The notes beneath the pieces were generated by a model that made no database searches, was not told where the DNA came from, and worked only from the letters and a program-made list of their open reading frames with translations. The position numbers and the translations under genes were made by a program. A DNA stretch of 64,000 nt, taken from NCBI RefSeq assembly GCF_037975245.1, contig NC_092574.1, positions 13,918,713 to 13,982,712 on the forward strand, given 5' to 3'. How positions within the stretch are numbered: position 1 is the stretch's first letter; each line of letters begins with the position of its first letter. Of this stretch, positions 48,405-62,845 are shown piece after piece. The stretch is from Apostichopus japonicus. Taxonomy: Eukaryota > Echinodermata > Holothuroidea > Aspidochirotida > Stichopodidae.

Positions 48405-51020
48405 GGTTTTATATTGCAGAATATAGTATGTAGAGAGATACGCTATTTTAACATAATGTATTATAGAACTATTTTTGTGCTTGTAACGTGATTTACAATG
48501 ACAGTGCTCTCCCTTACCAACCCCCCTCCCCCACCACGGCCCTCACCCTCCCAAATTGACAATTACGTCGAAAATTGTCTAGGATGAATGCGGACTTAAA
48601 GTAGGTTTGAAAATGTAAGTTATCGAATTTTAGATCATAAAAGTTAGTTTTAATTGTTAAAAAGGCAAAATTGAAAAAAATAAACCTTAAATATAACTGC
48701 AATAAATTAAAAAAAATATGTTGCAAACATTTAGCAAATCGTTACTTAAAAATATTGGGTATAAACTAGATTTTGTTGTTACTTTTTGATCAACTTTCAC
48801 TTCCTTTCATACTAACATTTTCCATTACTTTGCTAATTTTGTCAAGTAACATTTTAAATAATGTAGAAAAAAATCAGACAATTTAAAAGTTGCTTTTTCA
48901 ATGGATTCTAAACTAGTGTGTGACATTGTATAGTCGACAAGAGAATCAAATTCATTGATAAATTACTAAAGAAAAAAAAACATTTATTTCGTGAAAGAAA
49001 ATGTAGGACTGCTAATTTGGTCAATTGCAATGTTAGCTTGTTTTGAGCTGAGTTTGCATTTGACATGGTCTTTCAATTAAAACAACCTTTTTGCCATAGT
49101 TTATTGTTGATAAATTATTAATATTATTCAATACTAAAGTTCAGTACCAATGTATTTTACTAGAGATCACCCAAAAAAAATGCAAATTGGAAAATTTGGA
49201 AGTTTCTTGTCTTTGTCTTCAAATTTGCATTTTTCACTTCATGCAATTAATACTAAAGATTTTCTTGGAACAAAAATGTTGAGAATGGAATTTAGGTTCT
49301 TTATTTACTAACTCATTAACCTTTAGTTTTGTAGGAAATTTCTTGGTTTAGACTATTGCAATCTTACTTAATTTAAAAGTAGGTAGGTTTGATAAGAAAA
49401 CAACTTTGATGGCTTATTTTTAACGAGACATACTACTTTAAGGAAATTAAGCAACCTAAAACACAACAATGAAATGCGTGAATTTAAATTAAACTAATTA
49501 AGTAGATCAAAATACAATAAAATGCTATAAATACACTCTTAATGACAATTGGAGAGTGTTATATTGCCACATGAAGAATTTAACAAGTGCCACTTTTCTT
49601 TTTCATTTGTTGTTGTTTTGTAAATCTTATTTTTGATTTGTTTTACTGGTAACCCCCCACCCCCCATTTACCCTTATTTTTGCGTGGTGTCCATTATGGT
49701 ATATACTTAGTTGTAGGCCTATTTATTTTACATCAAACAGATGCAAACACCTGTTGGTATGCTTGTAATTTGGAAGCAACTTTTTTTTTTCATCATTAAT
49801 CCAGGGAGCCGTTTTTACGTTATCGTAGCATCTTAGTGACAGCAATAAACATTCTTTTGGACTACCACTACAATGTTTACGACTTTGCGATACGCTATAA
49901 AACCTAAGTTGATATATTTTAGTATATTGAGCAAAGGTGTCGTCACGACAGGATACAACTCAACGTTCAATATCTTGACTTCTTACCAACTTGTTCGACA
50001 GAGGATAAGCGCTATGGGGGTCGGGTGAGGGAAGGGGGGGTTGTGTGTGCAAACGTCTATGATATTCTACCATCTCATAAGGAAACTAAAGCCTTTGTCT
50101 AACCATATAACGAATATACACCAACCAGATGCTGCTTTCCTCCGGGGAAGGGTGGGCCTGGGGTGGAGAGGAGAAGGGGGGGGGCTGGTGTAGGTGAACG
50201 CGCATAGTCTCTTACTATTTCTCATATCACTATTTTGTTAAGGTAAGCGTGATCATTTGCACCCAATGTACATGAGTTGATCGGTTTGTACTGTGAAATG
50301 AGAGAACCGTTAATCAGTATAAACTGAAGTGTGTTATAACAACGTAACATATATGCTAGACCGGTCAGCAGATGCTACTGTGGACATAACAACAAACAAA
50401 AACTAACACATGAATACATTACTCAAAGGCTGTTTCAACTAACGACTGATTAGGAGTCTAAAACATGTCCCTATATTTGACTAGTAAGTATACATTTTGT
50501 AAAGATGGTTCAAATTGCAGATTTTGACCGTTTGGCGGTATCGTGTCATCAAACTTTCTGTTAAAATGTGGACTAAATTATCGGCAAAACTTTTAAAGAA
50601 TAGCTTTTGGTTTTCAAGCCATTACTTCCTATAGTATTAAAGAAGGATGAAACGATTCCTTTGTAGTGGGCTACGTTCTCATCATACATTGTAAAGCGTA
50701 TTTCAAAAGACAGAAGATTTGACCCTAAATTTGAGTATGCTTAAAATTTGCCAAATTTGTTTCAATCTCCAAACTGCAGACATCAAGGAGTCTTATATTA
50801 GCAAACATACTTTGAGGGTGGCAGTGAAATTTGTTTTTGGACTGGTGTATGAGTGACCATTTCTAGTATAATTGGAGGCACCACTGATGATCTTAAAAGG
50901 GTTATAAGTGATGCAAAGGGCTGGGGTGGTGGGGGGGGCAGGCGGGGAAGTTGATTTCAAGGTGCTGTAAAGTCTTAAGGTCTTAAATCAGTTGTCGACA
51001 GTATAATTTGCAACTTATCA

Positions 51021-51291
<271 letters not shown>

Positions 51292-51299
51292 AATACTAG

Positions 51300-54200
51300 T
51301 TCATTAATGAAAGCGACTGGAATCCAAGTCTAACTGCAATATCAGACATTCCTCGTTACCAAACACATCGAAACAAAATACTATACGACCAGGAAATTGT
51401 AATCGCTCACATAGAATATATTGTCCAAGTCCCGAAGCTTAGTGATTTTAAGCTCGTGCATATATTTTTCAATAAACACATGGTCAATTATCAATCCTCA
51501 GTAGAATAAACCGTGCAGAGAGGCCTATACACTTCTTGAGCGCCAACGACTTTTCAAACAATAGTTTTCTTTAAACTTTTACTAAAGTGATGTAATTTTT
51601 ACTCCAAGTTGCATAGTTTCGTTTACAACATACTCACGTCTTAGATTTCTAGTCAAGTTTCCGCTTAATTAGAACATAGTTATAAATTCGATTTAGAAAC
51701 TTAAAAACTTTTCCAAAGAAAAAAATACGAAATTCATCCAAAGTCAGTTTCCTAGTTTTATGATATCATCTGCTTCAGGTATATAATAAAATCTCTCATT
51801 ATTAATATTTTAAATTATCAAAAATTATTAAATTATCAAAAGAAAACATGAGTGCATGATTCAGTCAATGGATGAATTCCTAACAAAAGATAAAAATATG
51901 GTCTTTTCATTTTTACAACCGCATGAACTATATATTATATACTATAGATTTATATATTTTTTAGCAATTATTATTTATACTTTTCATATGTTGAAACCGT
52001 TTGAAAGAAACATCCACGACTGTCATGGTTCACTTTGTAAACCTCTAAGTCATATTTACAGTCTTTCAATGCATTTTACATCCCTGGTAATCCAACAGGC
52101 CGGAGGGGGGGGGGGGGTGCGAAGGTTTTTAAGGTCGCCAATAGTGCTTTGAGGGTTGGCCAACAATTCCGTAGAAGAACGAAACTGCCGATAATTGGGG
52201 GGGGGGGGAGTGGAAGTCTTTTACAAGTAATTGTTTCAAAATTTGCAAAATATAAGATCATGGTGCAATCAAAAGCACCCTTAATCATATGTGAACTTCT
52301 TAAAGGCGGTTAAACGCATAGACAATACAAAATATAAAAAAGATGTTGTTTACTCACTGATGATCTGGGGTAAAATTTTCTTTTGATAAATGGAAATAAT
52401 TTCTTCAAATGTAACTGAATTTTTGCAAATATATCATTCCTGATTGGATAAAAAAAAAATGAATATAACGTCGTAACTTTTGTATCATTCACTATCGTGA
52501 ATTTTTTTCTTCAAAACTTTGATTTCTAACTGAGGGTGCATGGAGGCGAATGTTTTGAGAGTTGCCAGACAATTCCGAAGAAGAAATGATTTTTTTTACA
52601 TTAATTGAGGTCACATGTAAAACATCTTTTCATTTTCAACTATTAAAAATATGCCGTCAACTTTTGATAAATAGTGTTAATAAGTTTTCGTCTCAACTCA
52701 TGATAATGATAACTGGGAATTGATTATTATTTATCAAATTTTTGATTGTGGTAGATTTATTTCCTGCATACTGAATAATGCCTTTTTGTAAACATGACGG
52801 TGCAATTAACCAGTGTAGTATTAATGTCATTAATATCATAAAACTTCTAAGCCCGGTCGCTCATATGAAAATTGAGCTAGGTCAAAAGTTCATATGCTAT
52901 GAAGTAAGCATTGTAAGCGAATGAAGGGTGTCGTTTTCATTTTGTGCAGTTTTATTTATTTTTTTGTGATTTGAAAAGGAACATATTTTCTCGAAGTTTC
53001 AGAAAACTGTCGTAAACATACAACAAACTTATAATGTTTTAAAAAACGTTGTGAATAGCTCTGTAAATTTTCATGAGACAATGGTTTAGACGCTAGCATC
53101 GTTCGTATTTTTTACAATCCAAAGACTATTCCTAAGTTAAAAGGACTACGTTTGGTTCAAAGTTAAAATTTTAATTTCACTGACCGGAACCTTAGCAATT
53201 TGTACAACGGCAGATTGGTTTTGTGTTTGCAGCTCAGATTGATTCCTCTAACATATGTGTCTCATCAATCCAAACGACTGAGTAACTTAATCTAGCAAAG
53301 GTTTGATGGTAGTCCTGACTGAAAAATTTCACCAGGTTTCACATCCACACTAACAAATATGTAAAAGAAGCTATGGTTGCGTTTTCATTAAATAATTTCT
53401 TTACCAACCAGAGCCAGTCAAAATGACTAATTTAGCGGTATGCACTATTCCGTCTAACTCTCTATTCTATAGGTTAAATGTATAGCTGGTATAGGTTTGC
53501 CTCTTCAACATGTTAACGACTGTAACAGGTTCTGCCACAGTTATTATCTGCTGTGAAAGTGTGGTAAATATGTCTAATTCACGATATTTTGTTTGAAGAC
53601 GTATAAAAGCCTTTTGAATGGTTTACATATCTGTTATAAAATAACGGTTATGTAACACTGAGAAAGAAAATAGTAAAATTTGGTTTTTGTAAAGTGTGTT
53701 TGATGACAAATTTGAACTTGTTCATTCAGTCGTTTGAATAAATGGTTCACATATCACTACACATTTAAACGATGGATTTAACTGTAGTAGTTATAGCTCT
53801 CTTAGTTGTTGTTTTTTATCTTACTTCCAATATCAGTAATTTTGACTTAAAATTTTACAGGCAAACTTCGCTAATTCCTAGGAAGTCCTTCAGGGTATAG
53901 TGCTTTGGAGCTCGAGCTAAATTTCGTTATGAAAGAAGTTGACATTCTTTCTTTGGCGATTCAAATTGCAATTGTAAATGCAATGTTACTTAACGACATT
54001 CGAACCAAAACGGTGTAATATTCATATGTAAACTGGCTATATACCATCAAATTCAACAAAGACATGAATATATTTATTGGGTTCCTTTTAATTTGCCAGA
54101 TATGAACACATCAGATATGAAATTTGTTCAAGGACTTTCGGTTTATAGCTAGATGAAGTGTTCTCGAGTGTTGTAATGGTGTCAGTAACCAGAAACAAGT

Positions 54201-54640
54201 TCAAAGATGTCAAGAGAAACTATATAACATATTTACACTGAACAAGGAAGTAGGAAGGACTGTCACAAAAATTATCAGCACGCTAATAAAGTATAAGTGA
54301 TATTGTATCATAAATTTATATCATGCCATTATAAATTCATTGTCTCTTCTTTATTTCTTATTTACGTAAATAAACGTTAACTGGTTTGGACGGTAACGTA
54401 CGGTTTGTAAATGATATAAATAATATTCAAAGTGATATCAATTTCGAGAAGAAAAAAAACTTGAAATCGGAGGCTGTAGACTATTGTACCGAAGGGGGTC
54501 CCTAATAACTCACCTGATCGAACGATATAACCTATATACACATTCACCATGTTGACTAGAATCTCTGCTTATTCTTGGACAATTTAGATTACTTCGAAAG
54601 TAATCTTTTGGTGATATCAAGTGTCAGAAATGTATGTATT
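51300..54640. other. Non-coding region
   Basis: AT-rich. G runs at 52106-52117 and 52199-52209 are the only notable features. No exon seen. Confidence 0.5.
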
Positions 54641-54645
54641 TTAGA

Positions 54646-54890
54646 TCCTCCTGCATGCAAGCAGGAACTCGCGAAGAAGCCTTCATTGGCTTATCAAAGC
54701 CGCACGTTGACCGAAGTCAGTCTCTTACATTCATATTTAACGTCCATGATTATGAATTGTCAATTGTCAACAAAGCTGTAACTGGACGACATACATTAAT
54801 CTTGGAGTGACTCAAACTCGGAACCTTATTATTGAAAGGCACCGGCGTTACACACTGATCTAACACTCCACACTGACTCTCCATTAGACT
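54646..54890 (-). mobile_element. tRNA-derived SINE-like repeat, family C copy 2
   Basis: The minus strand shows a tRNA-like head near 54890-54820 (GTTAGATCAGTGTG and GGTTCCGAGTTTGAGTC) and the body shared with 12653-12890, ending TCGCGAGTTCCTGCTTGC. Two copies in opposite halves of the window argue for a dispersed family. Confidence 0.6.
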
Positions 54891-55329
54891 AAAAACTTAA
54901 ACATCAAATCACATCCGTCTTTCTTTGTTTGTTTTACCATTATGCCGATACAAACGCACCAATGGTGTAGACAAGATCACTGAAATAGACCACCCTCAAC
55001 TTCCCTTACCCCATTCTATCACTTCCACACAAACTTCACTTCACACAAACACACACACATATGTGAAATTAATGTGATTTGTGTGCAATTATTAGGCTCA
55101 CCGTTTGTATTTGTGCTGATCCTGTAAATGAAAAAAAAATGTTCTTAACAGTCTCACTATTACGTTTATTCTCATTTAATTTAGTACATAAAATATTCCA
55201 TCTAGTTGGTGAATTTTAATTTAAACGAATGAGTGACATATTTCAATTTTTTTGACCGGCATACATGCCTTGGATAATAATGACAAGATTTAAAGAAAAA
55301 ATCTTTACTGTACTGTCGTATCCTGCTTC

Positions 55330-55960
55330 AAAGCACTCGTACTGGTAGTATGAGACGTACAAATAGCATGTTTCTTTGAAGCATGATATGTGAGCACAGT
55401 ATAAGAGTGGTGTAAGCATGAGAATCAGTGAAAGGTAAGGAACTGTTTATACTGTCAGTACAAGTGCTTTGAAGCATGATATGTGAGCACAGTATAGAGT
55501 GGTGTAAGCATTAGAATCAGTGAAAGGTTAGGAACTATTCATACTGTTAGTACAAGTGCTTTGAAGCATGATATGTGAGCACAGTATAGAGTGGTATTAG
55601 CATGAGAATCAGTGAAAGGTAAGGAACTGTTCATACTGTCAGTACAAGTGCGTTGAAGCATGATATGTGAGCACAGTATAAGAGTGGTGTAAGCATTAGA
55701 ATCAGTGAAAGGTTAGGAACTGTTCATACTATCAGTACGAGTGCTTTGAAGAATGATATGTGAGCACAGTATAAGAGTGGTGTAAGCATGAGAATCAGTG
55801 AAAGGTAAGGAACTGTTTATACTGTTAGTACAAGTGCTTTGAAGCAAGATATGTGAGCACAGTATAGAGTGGTATTAGCATGAGAATCAGTGAAAGGTTA
55901 GGAACTGTTCATACTGTCAGTACGAGTACTTTGCAGCATGATATGGGGGAGGACAGTATG
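55330..55960. repeat. 92-93 bp minisatellite, seven copies
   Basis: GCATGATATGTGAGCACAG or a close variant recurs at 55381, 55474, 55566, 55658, 55751, 55844 and 55936. Units differ by a few substitutions and by AGTATAGAG versus AGTATAAGAG. Confidence 0.95.
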
Positions 55961-58690
55961 TAGTTGTGAAGGCATGAGGAAATTGTCCCAACTCGATGCT
56001 TCAGGACACATATTGGTCCGTACCCGTGTTTGAAATATGAAACTTTCCTTTGGCCTTTTTTATCTTGATATCTATGCAGAGATTAACTTGCAATCGAGCA
56101 TGCATGCGGAGTAATTTTGATAAAGTGTGTGAATTTATAGTGTGTTGAGATTTATCTTTACCTATTACACTGTGAACTAAAATATGCTATTAATTCATTT
56201 ACGTTAATTCATAGAACATTGCAAAAACAGTATTCTTGAGATCACAAATAAAAGTAAACTAAAAAACAACAGTAAATTAATAGTGTATAAATAAGAATTT
56301 ATGGCCCAAAAAACCCGTTTATTTTGATCAGTTTTAGGAAACGAGAGTCTGTGAAAATTATTTCTTTCAAACGTTTTAGTATGTTTTTTTGGTAAGCCTC
56401 TGTGATTGCCTTCAACAATTGTTATAATGATTACAAGTAGGTCTTTTTTTAATTTAATTGAATGCATTTTTACACTAATATTATTAGCTATATCAATATC
56501 ATAAATTCTTTGAACCGAAATGAAGAGAAACACAGGACGTTTACCGGAATCACACTTATATCATTTCAATAATCCATGAGATATTTATTGGCAACAACCC
56601 CCCCCCCCCAAAAAAAAAAGAAGAAGAATTATACAGAAATTGTTTGAAAATTTTTCACATTATACGTAACAAATTAGAAAGTTTTATATAACATACAGTC
56701 AATATGACAAAAAAATATATTTTTGGCCATGATTACTCACACTTCAAAGTCAACATTCATTTATGGCGCAGTAATTAAATGATGATTTTTTGATTTGATT
56801 GAAAGTTGAAGTAGAGAAGAGATCTAATTTGTATGAGTCAACTATTATAACATAAGATCTTTAAAGCTTGTCAGCTTAACCGTTTAAACATTTAAACACG
56901 ATAAACAAAGGAAATAGAAACAGCAGCTTCTCTTTTGGATATTTTTATGGCCCCGCCATGAGTACCTTTTCAAGACTCTATTTAATATTTAAACAGAATT
57001 TGAAATTATCATGCATGACTTCCTTCTAAAGACAACGGCATAGGTGGGGCGCCATGGAGTTCCCTCTGTGTGCCATACATCAATCATTCATTCATTCTCT
57101 TTTCATACAATCAGGAAGTTTTAGTCTTTTAGCATCTAGTTATTTAGATCAATCATTTGTTTACTTCCATACACAGAGACGGTCACAAAGGCGTGTAACT
57201 TTAACTTTGGTCAGGTCAGAGTTCAGATGCTCTTATACAACACAGTAATAATGATAATAATAGTAATAGTAATAATATTAATAATACTGTAAACTCGGTG
57301 CAGAAACCTCCATAGAGACTTCACTTGGGATTGCAAAGATATTAAACAATTGCCATGGCGCAAAAAAAAAACATTTTAAGAATATTCCTCCATTGACTAA
57401 AATGAGAGCAAATATTAGTGGGTTCTATTACTCCCAAATTTGAGAAATATCACATATTTCATAATATAATTTTCCCATTCTCTTAAAATACTTTTTTAAA
57501 TTTTGTGTTGCTATTATTCTAATTTTTTAGAGGGCATTTATTAAGTTCTCTTTCTTAATCATAAAAAGATTACAATTAATCAAACAGTTTATTATCATTA
57601 TTTTATTATTATTATTGTAGTTGTAAATATTGTTGTTATTATTATTATTATTATTATCTCCATCAGTTTATTGTTTGCGGTTGCATTTACAAATATCACA
57701 AAGGAGAGAAGAAAATACATTCTTTATAAGCTTCCATGCAGAGGAAGAAATTTAAAAAAATACACCAAGTGAAAGGTTAAACAATGATTAATTAATGAAG
57801 TAATTAATCAAGTTGACTTAGTTATTATTTAATTTAATTTAAATATTGACAAATGATGCTACAAAAGATGAATCAAAATTCGTATAATTGATAAATACGA
57901 TGCTATAGAAAGCGGCATGCCAGTAGCAATCTGGAAGAAAATCTGAAGAGAGAATTCCCACCCAAATTAGCCTCTTCTCGTCTTCTTTTGTTTTTCTTTG
58001 AGTCAAAATATTAGATATAATGCTTTCGAAGAGACATATAAAGCAATAAATATATATATATAGGTCTACATTTTATGAATCAAACAGAACAATAAGCCAA
58101 AGAATATAATTTTTCACAACCAGGCTTCTTTATATAAAGAAGCTGGTACAGCGAGGCCTTATAATAGCTTTAAACAGTTTGAAAATATTTCAAGAAAGGC
58201 CAAAAAAAAAAATGGTTCAAAATAATAAAACACAGGATGGTTTTATAATTTAATGAAGATAATTAAAGTAATAAATGATGGTATAACCATATGGTGTCTG
58301 TGGTAAAGTAGTACATTGACATCTTTTAAGAAATCAACATAGATTCATATTTTTTTTAGGTTCTAACTTGCAGTTAGGTAGTCTCAGTACTTCAGTCGTT
58401 TGTTATGCAGTGTACTTAGCTATCGTGTAGGCGATATACAGGCCCATACACCAGTGAGCTGAAGTAATTATTATTTAGTTATTCATATTACTATACTCAA
58501 AGAAACATATGTACATCCAATACTTTTCATCCCTGGTGTCACTGCTTAAATATGTTCATTCTATATTTTTAAAACTGTTTAAGTCGTTTACAGTATTCAT
58601 TTCACTTTCTGTTGATTACTAGTTTTGACTGAAATTAACCAACGAATAATTAACACAGAGGAGAATACTATTTTTTGTTTGTTAGATCTG
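55960..58690. other. Non-coding region
   Basis: AT-rich with AAT/ATT simple repeats at about 57247-57290 and 57598-57657, a poly-C/poly-A run at 56598-56619, and a 20-bp perfect palindrome at 58124-58143. No exon seen. Confidence 0.5.
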
Positions 58691-59312
58691 TCTGTATGTC
58701 AGAACCATTTCAATGGTAGCGTAGGTCTTTCTGTGTGTTACCAGTATTTGCAGCTTAGTGTAGTCTGTATGTATGTCAGCACTAATTGAATGATAGTCTG
58801 TCTGTGTGTCAGTACTATTTGAATGTTTTCAGTAGGTCTGTATGTATGTTAGCACTAATTGAATGATAATATGTCTGTGTGTCAGTACTATTTGAATGTT
58901 CGTGTAGGTGTGTATGTATGTCAGCACTAATTGAATGATAGTCTGTCTGTGTGTCAGTACTATTTGAATGTTCGTGTAGGTGTGTATGTATGTCAGCACT
59001 AATTGAATGATAGTCTGTCTGTGTGTCAGTACTATTTGAATGTTTTCAGTACGTCTGTATGTATGTTAGCACTAATTGAATGATAATATGTCTGTGTGTC
59101 AGTACTATTTGAATGTTAGTGTAGGTGTGTATGTATGTCAGCACTAATTGAATGATAGTCTGTCTGTGTGTCAGCACCATTTGAAGCTTAGTTTAGGTCT
59201 GTATGTTTGTCAGCACTAATTGAATGATAGTCTGTCTGTGTGTCAGTACTATTTGAATGTTAGTGTAGGTCTGTATGTTTGTCAGCACTAATTGAATGAT
59301 AGCATGTCTGTA
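58690..59312. repeat. 72-73 bp minisatellite, about eight copies
   Basis: CAGCACTAATTGAATGAT recurs at 58777, 58850, 58922, 58994, 59067, 59139, 59211 and 59283. The unit alternates GTCAGTACTATTTGAATGTT and GTATGTATGTCAGCACTAAT halves, so it is itself a doubled element of about 36 bp. Confidence 0.95.
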
Positions 59313-59954
59313 CTGTGACTTTCTTCCACGTGACCTTAAAAGTGGCCAAAGTTTGTTATTAAAGGGGGACGGTTGGATGGTTGGCGGAAGGGGGGGGGGT
59401 TGGCAGGGGAGAGGGTAAAGAAGAGTTCTAAGCTGCAGAATATTCATAAATGTCACACAATCTGTCCAAGCTTCACAAGCTACCATTGAAATAATTAAGT
59501 CCATGTAGAACTAACAGGCTGGTCATTACATACACAGGCTGATCAATACCTACACAGTAAGTATAGAATCTATATGTTTTGAGGCAATTTTGCATTTCCT
59601 TGCCTTTATGAACAGGAATGTATCTAAACCTTAATTTATAGAGCCAGGCCGGTCTGCTATCACACAGGGTCATTTATAAAGCATGCAGTAGTTGGCCATG
59701 TGCGGTAACTTTATTGGTTACATTCCACAATATTATTAACCTCCTGTCACAACAGAAGCATTTATGATTTTTGTAGAAAAAAATGCTTTTGGAGTTATTA
59801 CTGATCCATTTTAGTAGCCTATCCGTGCAGCACTCAGTAAAAACCAAATTACTGGGATCGTATTCCTCAATTTATTGTAACATCATTGTAATGAAGATAA
59901 AGATGAAAAATACACAACAAGAAACCCAAAAATAAATAAAAAACGATGATATTG

Positions 59955-60250
59955 TGTAGGTCTGTTTATATGTCAGTACTATTTGAATGTTTGTGTAAGT
60001 CTGTTTGTATGTTAGTACCATTCGAATGTTCTTGTATGTATGCCTGTGTGTCATTACTATTGTAAGTTAGTATGTCTGTGTGTCAGTAACCTACTATTTG
60101 AATGTGTGTGTGGGTCTGTCTGTCTGTGTGTCAGTACTATGTGAAGGTCAGTGTAGGCCTGTATGCATGTCAGTAATCTACTGTATGATATCGTATATCT
60201 GTCTGTATGTAATGTTGGCGTAGGCCAGTCTGTATGTTAGTGTGCTTATA
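59955..60250. repeat. Degenerate outlying block of the 72-bp minisatellite
   Basis: TCTGTTTATATGTCAGTACT, TTTGAATGTTTGTGTAAGTC and similar phrases belong to the same repeat but with irregular spacing. A unique segment of about 640 bp (59313-59954) separates the two blocks. Confidence 0.8.
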
Positions 60251-61304
60251 TCTGTTAGCACCTACTATGCATACTGAATGCATGCAATGATTTTAGCGTA
60301 AATGTAGATAGATAAGAGGTAACCTCACCAATTTGATCAAAAACGTTCGGTTTCTTCAAGTGGAAATATATCAGGATAGACAATCTGGACAGGCCATAAT
60401 TTGGTAAAAGGACAAAATGATCAAATTCAAATTTATTTACGGCTAATCATGTAGATGAGACAGCCAAAACACAAATAGTTGTAACTATAAATAAACCCGT
60501 GGCAGAATTCCAAGATTGATAACTGTTACTGTTACCTTCCCTCAATGCTTCTCTGGAAGTATTTTCATTAGAGGTATACTCTTAACATCGAAGAATGAAC
60601 TATGTGTAATTGTAGTATTACTAGCACTAAATTATTCAATTTATAATTGTATGCACATTATAGAATTTTATACACATACTTTCTGAGAAATATAGTAAGT
60701 AAAATAAATATTTTGCAATCTCAATAACATATATACCTATGGTAATTCCCAACGTGATAATAGACAAAACAATTGTCCAAATATGACTGCTTATTTCCTA
60801 AAACTTGTGAATATATTTGATAAGGTTTTTATACATATAAACAATTCTGTCAACATTTCATAGCAATGAAATGAACTGGGGTTTTCCCTAAAACCAAATA
60901 GTTCCTGCAAATATATATAACAACAGCACAATATTATATTGGAAAACGACTTATCAAGTGATAGGTTTCCTCGAGTACAATCAATTATGTTAGTTGTGTT
61001 ATTTGATTAACGTGTATGATATTGTGTATAGATACATACGTGGGTATTTACTCTTGTTAGCGACAAATATGTTACCTCTTTATTCTTTCAATTCATGTTC
61101 TCGTCATTGAAGGGTAGGATATGTGTAAAATGTAAGCCATAGTTAATAAAAGGCATCCACCCCTTTCCCTCCCCTTCATGTCCTGATGAAGTGAAAAAGT
61201 ACATATATGATTGTGTAACCTAATTTGCAATTATCTTCTGTTTTTTTTTTTTTTTTTTTTTACTTTTATCTTCATATTCAATCGCGTGCTATTTTTATTG
61301 TTGT

Positions 61305-61597
61305 TATATAATAATAATATATTCATTTATAGAGCTCTACTATATGCAAATGCATTTCTATGCGCTTTATAACAATACTATCCCGGTCAACGATAACCTG
61401 TGAAACACAAGGCAGCAGCTAAACAGCGCCCAGCTGACAGTTTTATCTCACAGGTCCCCATTTATACACCTAGGTGGAGATGGGCAATGGAGATAAAGTG
61501 CCTTGCCCAAGGACACAACGCAATATACTGGCCAGGACTCGAACCTGCAACCCTTAGATCACAAGTCCACTGCCTTAACCACTTGACCACAACGCTT
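61305..61597 (-). mobile_element. tRNA-derived SINE sharing the family A head but with another body
   Basis: On the minus strand the first roughly 150 bases (TGGTCAAGTGGTTAAGG, GGTTCGAGTCC, GGGCAAGGCACTTTATC, CACCTAGGTGTATAAA) match family A. The 3' portion is unrelated to the other copies: GGGCGCTGTTTAGCTGC, AAAGCGCATAGAAATGC, AGAGCTCTATAAATG, ending in an AT-rich tail. Confidence 0.82.
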
Positions 61598-62845
61598 ATG
61601 GGGTAAATCAAGTTAATGTACCAAACTAATTTTCAATTTTTAGTAGATTTCCTTTACATATCCTACCTCTTCCACACCCCATCAACATGCCTAACGACAT
61701 GGGTGGGTGGAGGTGGGGTAGAGAAAGTTTTCAATAGAAGAGGCAGAGAGAGCTTAAAGCAGTTAGTTGTATCTGTGAATTGCCTCTATATATCTTTGAA
61801 CACCGAAGCAAAGGCGGGAGGGTGGGTCCGTGGAGGGGGTGGAGGTTTTCATTGAAGCCTCGAACAATCTTGGCGATCTTTCTAAACATGACCTAGTGAC
61901 ATTATAAGGCCTTGTATGTTAGATGCGTCTAAACTCGCAAACGAATCACTTAGGACGTTGTTATAGTGTCATTAAGCGTTAATGATCATTTGTGTGTTAG
62001 TTGTATATCTATTATAAGGGAGGTGAATAGTAGGACGGTTGTTGGCACAGATAAAGAGAGAGACATAATACTATTTTTACTTTAAGTCAATCTGAGGGGG
62101 AAAGTGGAATAAATGGTTATGTTATGTTAGTATATGGAAGTTATTACCAGCTACTTTCAATGTTAAACACCGACAAATTGAAGATGTTTTTTTTTTTTGC
62201 TGGTCTTGTAAATGCCTTTGCTTTGCTGCACACCATATGGAATTTATTGGCTATAAAAGTGGAAATAAAACCGTTGTACTGGCTGGCTGGCTGGCCGTTG
62301 TACTGGCTGGCCGTTGTACAAAACCGATAATGTGCTGGCTATATGGCGTCACGAAAGTGTAAGAAACACTAGAAGTTTATTAGCAGTTATATTTGATATG
62401 ACAATTGCTGTACCATATTGTTTCATAATTATAAAAGAGTTAACCAAACATCGTATAATCATATTGGAATCAACGTAAGTGTTTGTCAGAGAGAGAGCGA
62501 GAGAAAAGTATATATATTTGTAGAGTTACCGCACAGTTAAAGCTCCCCTGAATTTTCATGTTCGCTAGCGCACAGAAAGAACTATTCCAATGACATATTC
62601 TAACCCACCCCCCCGGCAAAACCCCACCCTCGCTCTGACAGAAAGCTTGGGCTATCATGGTACTTTCAAATTTACCCACGATGCCCGTTTAGATTTTTCA
62701 GCTAGCATGGTAATATATATATATATATATTTTTTTTTTGTATAAGATGAATTTAGGCAGAATTGTAGTCTTGATATGTCATAGCCCAGGATAGAAGGAA
62801 CCAGTTGAAACATATTTTGTGCTGGTACTTATTTCTATAAGTTAT

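Larger units (their letters stand above)
43731..51000 (+). other. Presumed long first intron, low in repeats
   Basis: About 7 kb of AT-rich DNA with few recognisable mobile elements. There is a possible SINE head at about 47905-48000 and an (AT)n run at 48366-48400. An inverted pair of ATGCAAAT octamers is at 49180-49187 and 49223-49230. Confidence 0.4.
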
